The translations under genes and the position numbers were made by a program. A stretch of DNA of 64,000 nt from Capra hircus (Eukaryota > Chordata > Mammalia > Artiodactyla > Bovidae): the NCBI RefSeq assembly GCF_001704415.2, contig NC_030820.1:46792036-46856035 (forward strand). Direction: 5' to 3'. The stretch's first letter is position 1, and the number at the start of each line of letters is the position of its first letter. The notes under the pieces are model-generated. The model made no database searches. It worked only from the letters and a program-made list of their open reading frames with translations, and was not told the DNA's origin. Positions 56,848-64,000 of this stretch are shown here, piece by piece.

Positions 56848-57723
56848 TCAGCGCTCAGCCTTCTTCACAGTCCAACTCTCACATCCATACATGACCACAG
56901 GAAAAACCATAGCCTTGACTAGATGGACCTTAGTCAGCAAAATGTCTCTGCTTTTGAATATACTATCTAGGTTGGTCATAACTTTTCTTCCAAGGAGTAA
57001 GCGTCTTTTAATTTCATGGCTGCAGTCACCATCTGCAGTGATTTTGGAGCCCAGAAAAATAAAGTCTGACACTGTTTCTACTGTTTCCCCATCTATTTCC
57101 CATGAAGTGATGGGACCGGATGCCTCTTCACTGATGTCTGGCTCTAGATTAGTGATCACATCATCATGATTATCTGGGTCATGAAGATCTTTTTTGTACA
57201 GTTCTTCTGTGTATTCTTGCCACCTCTTCTTAATATCTTCTGCTTCTGTTAGGTCCATACCATTTCTGTCCTTTATCGAGCCCATCTTTGCATGAAATGT
57301 TCCCTTGGTATCTCTAATTTTCTTAAAGAGATCTCTAGTCTTTCCCATTCTGTTGTTTTCCTCGATTTCTTTGCATTGATCCCTGAAGAAGGCTTTCTTA
57401 TCTCTTCTTGCTATTCTTTGGAACTCTGCATTCAGATGCTTATATCTTTCCTTTTCTCCTTTGCTTTTTGCCTCTGTACTTTTCACAGCTAGTTGTAAGC
57501 CCTCCCCAGACAGCCATTTTTCTTTTTTGCATTTCTTTTCCATGGGGATGGTCTTGATCCCTGTCTCCTGTACAATGTCACGAACCTCATTCCATAGTTC
57601 ATCAGGCACTCTATCTATCAGATCTAGGCCCTTAAATCTATTTTTCACTTCCACTGTATAATGATAACAGATTTGATTTAGGTCATACCTGAATGGTCTA
57701 GCGGTTTTCCCTATTTCCTTCAA
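56848..57723 (-). pseudogene. BovB ORF with in-frame RT-core deletion, 291 codons open
   Basis: Runs from the endonuclease-RT linker (KEIGKTARPFRYDL at residue 2, KWLSGEGLQLAVKS) to VITNLEPDI, then SEE, then ASGPITSWEIDGE and on to SWTVKKAER, where the track ends with a stop. About 1 kb encoding the whole RT fingers and palm is missing, but the frame is kept. The three residues SEE come from agtgaagag, which occurs inside the deleted part (in the AESEEELKS block), so the junction carries filler copied or left from the deleted segment. Confidence 0.85.
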
Positions 57724-58591
57724 TTTGAGTCTGAATTTGGTAATAAGGAGTTCATGATCTGAACCACAGTCAGCTCCTGGTCTTGTTTTTGTTGACTGTA
57801 TAGAGCTTCTCCATCTTTGGCTGCAAAAAATATAATCAATCTGATTTCGGTGTTGACCATCTGGTGATGTCCATGTGTAGAGTCTTCTCTTGTGTTGTTG
57901 GAAGAGGGTGTTTACTACGACCAGTGCATTTTCTTGGCAAAACTCTTAGTCTTTGCCCTGCTTCATTCCGCATTCCAAGGCCAAATTTGCCTGTTACTCC
58001 AGGTGTTTCTTGACTTCCTACTTTTGCATTTCAGTCTCCTATAATGAAAAGGACATCTTTTTTGGCTGTTAGTTCTAAAAGGTCTTGTAGGTCTTCATAA
58101 AACCATTCAACTTCAGTTTCTTCAGCGTTACTGGTTGGGGTATAGACTTGGATAACTGTGATATTGAATGGTTTGCCTTGGAGACAAACAGAAATCATTC
58201 TGTCATTTTTGAGATTGCATCCAAGTACTGCATTTCAGACTTTTTTGTTGACCATGATGGCTATTCCATTTCTTCTGTGGGATTCTTGCCCGCAGTAGTA
58301 GATATAATGGTCATCTGAGTTAAATTCACCCATTCCAGTCCATTTCAGTTTGCTGATTCCTAGAATGTCGACGCTCACTCTTGCCATCTCTTGTTTGACC
58401 ACTTCCAATTTGCCTTGATTCATGGACCTGACATTCCAGGTTCCTATGCAATATTGCTCTTTACAGCATCGGATCTTGCTTCTATCACCAGTCACATCCA
58501 CAACTGATGTGGTATTGTTTTTGCTTTGGCTCCATCCCTTCATTCTTCCTGGAGTCATTTCTCCACTGATCTCCAGTAGCATATTGGGCAC
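57724..58591 (-). pseudogene. BovB ORF, endonuclease region, frame-broken
   Basis: 58235-58591 is open and includes GTWNVRSMNQGKL and GISKLKW (lysine at the catalytic glutamate position) up to MVNKKV; C-terminal endonuclease blocks follow in shifted frames. Indels near 57950 and 58240 interrupt it. Confidence 0.82.
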
Positions 58592-58883
58592 CTAATGACC
58601 TGGGGAGCTCCTCTTTCGGTATCCTATCATTTTGCCCTTTCATACTGTTCATGGGGTTCTCAAGGTAAGAATACTGAAGTGGCTTGCCATTCCCTTCTCC
58701 AGTGGACCACATTCTGTCAGATCTCTCCACCATGACCCACCCGTCTTGAGTTGCCCCACAGGCATGGCTTGATTTCATTGAGTTAGACAAGGCTGTGATC
58801 CTAGTGTGATTAGATTGACTAGTTTTCTGTGAGTATGGTTTCAGTGTGTCTGTCCTCTGATGCCCTCTTGCAACACCTACCAT
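58485..58883 (-). pseudogene. BovB N-terminal leader ORF, second copy
   Basis: 132 open codons starting MVGVARG. Nearly the same polypeptide as 25937-26392 over the first ~95 shared residues. It runs in the same frame into MEPKQKQY, the ORF2 start, and is then thrown out of frame by a 4-nt insertion (taccacatcagttgtgg versus tacccagttgtgg). Supports an N-terminal extension fused to the endonuclease in the ancestral element. Confidence 0.65.
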
Positions 58884-58942
58884 CTTACTTGGGTAAGACC
58901 AGTAAGACTCATGGAAGACCTAATTGTATCAAGATGGACTTG

Positions 58943-59060
58943 GGTATTCCCTGGAGGTCCAGTGGTTAAGACTCAGTGCTTTCACTTCCATGGCCCAGGT
59001 TCAATCTCTGGTTGGGGAGCTAAGATCCTGTAAGTTGCATGGTGCAGCCAAGAAAAAAAA
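58943..59060 (+). mobile_element. CHR-1-type SINE
   Basis: tattccctggaggtccagtg head, ggcccaggttcaatctctgg B-box, tggtgcagccaagaaaaaaa tail. Imperfect TSD aagatggacttg / aggatagatttg. Confidence 0.85.
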
Positions 59061-59072
59061 AGGATAGATTTG

Positions 59073-60351
59073 TTTTCAAAGCTTGTGGTCTACTTTTCTG
59101 GCTAATGTTCAAGTTGTTTTAGTAATGACATATTTTGCCTCCAAAGTACTCTTAGGTTTCAAGTTTTGGTGACCTGAGCCTTATTTAGTAAATGTGGTTT
59201 CACTCTGCCAACATTGTATGTGACTTTCACAGACCTTGTGCCTGCCTTGTTTTTCTAGACTGCAAAATCTGTATCTCTGTATTTTGAGGAGTTAACTTCC
59301 TTATTGTCAATTAATGAGATGAGACTGGAGGAGAGAGGAGACTCCCTGGCTCCTTGTTGGAGGCAGGATGCAAACATCTGGGAGAGCAACACAATGGAAT
59401 ACCACTTTGAGTCAGTATTCAGAATGAGCTTAACCTAGGGCTAGCATCATTCCAGGGCTCTTTTGGTCTCACCGTGGTTTCACTCTCCATTAGGTAGGGA
59501 AAATACTGTCATTTTCTGACATCCCTAACAAGCAGAAACTTAGAGCTCTCAGCTAAAATGTTCAGATCATGGTCCAGGGGCAAGAGCAGGGAACTATGTC
59601 CAGAGAGATCTAACTAACCACCAGCTCCACAAGGTCATCCCTCCCAGCCAGGATGAGTTATCGTCTCAACTCGGCCAGGCCATAAACCCTCCTAGGCTGA
59701 TGGTGAGTTTGCTGCTGCCATCTTTTCAGTTGTTTGGGGATAGTGGTCCTGGGTGGTGATCTTAGAGCAAATTCAGTGGACATCAATCTGAGAGAAAACC
59801 CTTCTGAAGGATTAGCATCTTGGCCAAGAACTTTTATCTCCCAGACTGGAGCATTTTCTAGTTGGCTCTTTCCAAGTTAGTGACAGCAATGAAAGACTGG
59901 AGGCATCAGAGACCCATTGAGACAGGGAGGAAAGTCAGCAACTCAGTGCTCAGAGTAAATTTCTTAACCACCAGGTTGGCTTCTCCCAGAGATCAACACA
60001 AAACATCCTGTCTCTAATTAGATCATAAAGTATATGTTGTCCCTTCTCCTGGCCTTCAGAGCACCAGAGTGTGCTTCCACTCCTGCCATGGACCCTCCCC
60101 ATCTGTGGGAATTTTCCTGTTTCGATTTCTCACTGCTCACAAAAACGAATCTTCACAAAGCTTTCCTGCACTGTTTCTGTGCCACTTGTGTGAAGCTTTC
60201 CCAAGACCCAGGGGGTTACTATTTAGCTAGAGAATAACGGTGGATGGAGGAGGGGCTACCCTTTGGGTACCCTCTATCCCTAACTATTGGCACTACCAGA
60301 GGAGGTCCAGTCCTAAAGGCAGGGGATGGACTGAGGCATGGGACACCCTAG
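59073..60351. other. Longest repeat-poor stretch, no gene seen
   Basis: Mixed composition with no exon I can support; the 67-codon frame at 60034-60237 has no domain. The low repeat density makes it a reasonable place to look for conserved non-coding sequence. Confidence 0.4.
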
Positions 60352-60515
60352 ATCAGTGCTCTTCAGGCACTGACAAGGCAATGACTCCCAGGAGGTCTTG
60401 TTGGAATGCAGGTTCTGATTTAGAAGTCTGAGGCAGGCCCAAGATTCTTCATACCCAACAAGCTCTAGGACACTGCTGATGCTGGTGGTCCACAGAGCAC
60501 ACTTTGAATAACAAG
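60352..60515 (+). mobile_element. MER5A-like hAT fossil
   Basis: tagatcagtgctcttcaggc, gtcttgttggaatgcaggtt (60394), caagctctaggacactgctg (60459) and gagcacactttgaataac end (60495-60512), the MER5A order. Confidence 0.72.
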
Positions 60516-60994
60516 GGGGCAAGACTGAGAAGTGAAAGTGCAGGAAGAAAAGAGGTCCAACAGGGACCATGGGAGGAACAGGCCACAGGCTCTAGGGAGA
60601 GGTGGTTCGATGGCGCTCTCCAGCTGCATCACCTCATCTGCACAGCCTTCCTTGCAGGGCCTCTGGTGGTCCGTGTGTTGGTTATAGTGGGATGCCATGG
60701 TCCTTTCCTTCCCCTTGTGTTCAACCAGAGCAGGACCAGAGCAACTATATGCTGGAGAAGGGTGGGGGCTGGAGACCTCCTCACCGCCCCACCCCCGCAA
60801 CAGGCAGCTGTCAGGGAAGGGGGCAGGACTGCCACCGTGGCTCTGCCCCCTGGCTCTGGGTTCACTCCACCATGAAAGAGTTTTCCCAGGTTCACCTCAG
60901 GGATAAAATAGGCTCTCTCCTCTCCGTTTCATTCCCAGCACTACTCCCTGTAGCCAAAGGAATGAATGTCTTCACTCTCAAACAGCAGCTTCCA
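60516..60994. other. GC-richer unique DNA
   Basis: Overlapping frames on both strands reflect its composition (cccacccccgcaacaggcag near 60787). No exon supported. Confidence 0.4.
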
Positions 60995-61063
60995 CTTACT
61001 GGGTGCCAGGCTCGATGTGAAACACCCTCCCACATTGTTTTATTTAATCCTCACAATTACCCT

Positions 61064-61275
61064 GGGCTTCTCTGGTGGTTCAGTGACAAAGAATCCACCT
61101 GCCAATGCAGGAGACATGGGTTTAATCCCTGGGTTGGGAAGATCCCATGGAGTAGGAAATGGCAACCCACTCCAGTATGGGTTTGTTTGGGAAATCCCAT
61201 GGACAGAAGAGCCTGGCAGGCTACTGTACACGGGGTCACAAAAGAGGTGGACAGGACTGAGCAACTCAACAGCAA
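61064..61275 (+). mobile_element. Bov-tA SINE with 12-bp TSD
   Basis: gggcttctctggtggttcag head to gagcaactcaacagcaaca. Flanked by cacaattaccct (61052-61063) and cacagttaccct (61276-61287). Confidence 0.93.
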
Positions 61276-61305
61276 CACAGTTACCCTACGGGGTAGGAAC
61301 CCTAT

Positions 61306-61425
61306 AGAGCTGGTTTATCCCCACAGTATAAGGAACTGGTTTATGGGGAACTGGTTTATAGAGCTGGTTTATCCCCACGTGATAAGGAACTGGTTTATAG
61401 GGAACTGGTTTATCCCTACATTATA
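61306..61425. repeat. 54-bp tandem duplication inside the MIR
   Basis: Units at 61306-61359 and 61360-61413 differ at few positions (ccccacagtata versus ccccacgtgata), with a partial third unit. Each unit itself contains two copies of ggaactggtttat, so the array is a repeat within a repeat. Confidence 0.88.
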
Positions 61426-61490
61426 AGGAAACAGGGTCCAGAAGAAATTTGGGCAATACCTTGTGGCAAATGAGACACAGTCTATACCCA

Positions 61491-63660
61491 TCCCATGCTG
61501 GCATTAAACCATAATTGAACTACACACTGTGAGGCTAGGAGCCTGTGGGACTGAATCTAGGAAAGAAGCCTTAGGATAGGAATTTAGATGACAGAGCAAA
61601 GCAAATAAGGTGAACTGACTTGGTTAATGGCCCTGTGAAGGTCAGCAGAGTCAAAGCTATTCTTGTCCCTTTAACTGCCTCCCTCACTGTACACAGTAAT
61701 GGAGGCTCCTCTGGGCACAACCTGGAAGAGGGGACTTGGAGGTGGTTGTGAACTGGGCTCACTGGCCTGAGCAGAGGGTGCCAAGCAGACTTGACTCACC
61801 AGGTAGTATCAAATCTGTCTACAGAGTAGCCGGCCTCCCTGGCAGCTGAAGAGAGTCATTTAGGAAACTGAATGAAACAATACCAGCCCATCTGTTTGTA
61901 CCTCAAAACACTGCATCCTGGCGCAGAAATGCGCTGGTTCGTCATTCAATAAACCTAAATGCCCACAAGCACTGTATTAGACTTTGTGGAATTGTAGGAT
62001 ACACTCTTTGCCCTTAATGAAGAAAACTAACAGGTTTGATACAAAAGAAACCAAGCAATGGTGGGGACTGCAGTGAATTGGACAATTCTGCTCAAAGCTG
62101 CTTCACTTACTATTTTGCTCCCATTGGTTGCCTCTGGGCAAGAAAAATCTATTGATTTTTTTTTTTTTCCCAAGAAAAGCCCCAAATCAAGTTCAGCTGA
62201 ACTTTTCCATTTTTAAAACAATTCTGGCCAACCTCTGCTCCTCACTGACCAAGCCTTATCTTTTCCTATAATACTCAGCACCTAAAAATTCTTGGCAGAA
62301 AGGAAGAACCAATATGCTTCTGGCACACAGACCAGGTAAAGCTTATCCAGAGAGAATGGGCCCAAAACTGCCATCATATGTATTAATAGAACAGCTGATA
62401 CAACTGGGGAGGATTTTTAGCCTTGGAAATGACTGAGAGGCATAACTGCTGTTGCAAATAACAAAATCCTTATAAATCTAGGGCACACTTTGCTTAAATG
62501 TGAGTCCCAAATATCAACTTTTTATCTACGAATCTTTCTCAATTCAGGGTTTTCCTAAATATTAAAGTAAAGTAGAAACATGTAATGAAATTGCCTGGCA
62601 CAACATTTGGCAAAGCGGTCAAGAAACACTGACCATTATTATGGAGGTTTATACATTTTCTATTAAGCACAAGAATATACCATTACTGTCATTGCATAGT
62701 TATATAAAGTCTGAGTTTGGTTTAATAAAAAGTACTTCTGTAACAATTCCAACTACAGCATGAGATTATGAACCTGAATGTTCACATACAATTAGCAAAG
62801 ACCACTCCTCAGGGCATTGAAGATATGACTACCACTCCAGGAATCTGACTTTTATGGTCTCTGTTCTTAGCACCCTACGACTACATGCACAACTTGGAAA
62901 ACTATACATATGATGTGCATTAGAAAGAAATGTGGCTCATCTCTGGGATATAGAAAGAACACAAAACTGAGTATGTAGGGAAAAAAATTATAGAACTATA
63001 GAATGGGAGTCAGTTTTTTTTGAAAAACAGATACAGATAGTGCTTAGAACATTTCTAGAAAGGCATACAAGAAACTTACCTAGACAACCTTGGGAATTGG
63101 CTGTTTACTCCCCCCACCATTCCATTTTAATTTTTCCCCCCTTATTAGCACTATCATTACCCTTAAAAAATGGCCAAATAATTTAGTTTGGCCAAAACCT
63201 TCTGGTTCTTGGCTTTGCAAACATTACCAAGGATACTAAGCTTTATATATCTCCTCATATTTTCACTGTCACAGCCCCAGAATTTTATACTACTGTGCTC
63301 CCCAGCCTACTCTCCCATTACCAAATGCACCTAACCTTGGTGGCTGCTTCAGGTCACCCTCTCACTGTCCCTCATTTCCTGAGTCTTAAACTAGATTTTT
63401 CCCCCCCATTTGTGCCCACTGTGAGGGTGTAACAGCTCTTAGATACCACCCCAACACTGACTCCCAAATTTTAACTATAGTTTTGACTCCCTTCCCAAAC
63501 TCCAAACTGCATATTACAATTACCTACTCAGTATTTCCACCTGGATGTCAAGTAGACATCTAAATTTAATACATCTGAAGCTGAACTCATCTTCCCCAAT
63601 AACACTTTAACTACAGCCCTTCAAATCTCAGCCAATGGCACTTCTAGCCTTATAATCATC
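61491..63660. other. Long low-repeat stretch, no gene seen
   Basis: A poly-T run at 62157-62169. 61945-62030 resembles an L2 fragment (cattcaataaacctaaatgc), and 63530-63660 (cacctggatgtcaagtagac) resembles an old dispersed mammalian repeat. No coding signal. Confidence 0.4.
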
Positions 63661-63672
63661 CAAATCCATTCA

Positions 63673-64000
63673 TTCAGTTCAGTCGTGTCCAACTCTCTGC
63701 GACCCCATGGACTGTAGCTTGCCAGGCCACCTTGTCCATCACCAACTCCTGGAGCCTACTCAAACTCCATTGCATCAGTTATGCCATCCAACCAACTCAT
63801 CCTCTGTCATCCCCTTCTCCTCCCACCTTCAATCTTTCCCAGCATCAGGGTCTTTTCCAATGAGTCAACTCTTCGCATCAGGTGGCCAAAGTATTGGAGT
63901 TTCAGCTTCAGCATCAGTCCCTCCAATGAATATTCAGGACTGATTTCCTTTAAGATTGACTGGTTGGATCTCCTTGCAGTCCAAGGGATTCTCTAGAGTC
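63673..64000 (-). mobile_element. BovB 3' end, continues past the right edge
   Basis: Starts cattcagttcagtcgtgtcc and reads the usual BovB 3' region on the minus strand up to the window end at ggattctctagagtc. Confidence 0.9.

Larger units (their letters stand above)
56463..58905 (-). mobile_element. BovB LINE, nearly full length but with RT core deleted
   Basis: 3' end at 56463 (several gttcagttca repeats), C-terminal region to 57123, then a junction straight to the linker/endonuclease (57135-58430) and the 5' UTR to about 58905. The first ~100 bp of the 5' UTR seen at 25.9 kb are missing. No clear TSD. Confidence 0.9.
60995..61490 (+). mobile_element. MIR SINE interrupted by Bov-tA and expanded by a tandem repeat
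   Basis: Left arm acttactgggtgccaggctc (60994-61013) and tatttaatcctcacaattac. After the SINE, gttaccctacggggtaggaa and tttatccccac. After the tandem array, ttataaggaaacagggtcc and a degenerate tail. The blocks follow the MIR order. Confidence 0.75.

Noticed and set aside
59073..60351. Possible gene in the repeat-poor stretch
   Set aside because: Low repeat density alone is not evidence; no frame of convincing length or exon-intron structure could be traced.
60602..61426. 274-codon open frame, the longest that is not a clear transposon ORF
   Set aside because: It runs through unique DNA, a MIR, a Bov-tA and the 54-bp tandem array; no domain, no conserved codon pattern, and its distal half is a repetitive translation of the array.

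Overview
This window is mammalian intergenic DNA from a ruminant (Pecora). The diagnosis rests on the interspersed repeats: many BovB (RTE-clade LINE) copies, Bov-tA and BOV-A2 SINEs whose 3' ends match the BovB tail, CHR-type tRNA-Glu-derived SINEs, bovine-type L1 3' ends, and older mammalian elements (MIR, L2, L1M, MER5A, Charlie-like hAT). Cattle, sheep, goat and related species cannot be told apart by eye. I found no host protein-coding exon, rRNA gene or convincing functional tRNA gene. Every long reading frame I examined is a retrotransposon remnant, its antisense shadow, or a chance frame through repeats.

Layout. 1-2000 is a mosaic of four BovB pieces in alternating orientation, explained by two nested 5'-inverted insertions; it holds a 443-codon open BovB endonuclease frame that runs off the left edge. 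2.4-7.4 kb is old L1, MIR and MER5A with small young L1 tails and one SINE with a perfect duplication. 7.6-14.7 kb carries four BovB insertions and SINEs. 14.8-16.6 kb is an L1 split by a second L1 that appears to carry a 3' transduction. 16.8-17.8 kb is a SINE split by a young BovB. 17.8-22.1 kb is AT-rich DNA, L2 and SINEs. 22.1-29.9 kb is almost solid BovB, including a near-complete 5'-inverted copy inserted in an older copy with a target-site duplication (TSD). 30.2-30.8 kb is a BOV-A2 whose 3' tail is repeated four times. 33.4-36.4 kb is a full-length BovB with a TSD whose RT core has been replaced by a SINE piece. 37-51 kb is SINE-rich with MIR, L1M, an ERV-type LTR and a chimeric insertion ending in a BovB tail. 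51.9-55.5 kb is a 2.6 kb L1 abutting a BovB. 56.5-58.9 kb is a BovB with its RT core deleted in frame. 59-63.6 kb is the least repetitive stretch, and 63.7 kb enters another BovB.

How it works together: L1 enzymes mobilise L1, while BovB enzymes are thought to mobilise BovB and the Bov-tA/BOV-A SINEs through their shared 3' tail. The window is a stratified record of these insertions. Nesting gives relative ages, and several junctions record mechanism (twin priming, microhomology, filler DNA, transduction, template switching). I found no undescribed biological system; the most informative items are the chimeric insertion at 45.7-46.5 kb, the L1 3' transduction at 15.0-15.5 kb, the nested twin-primed BovB copies, and tandem expansions inside SINEs.
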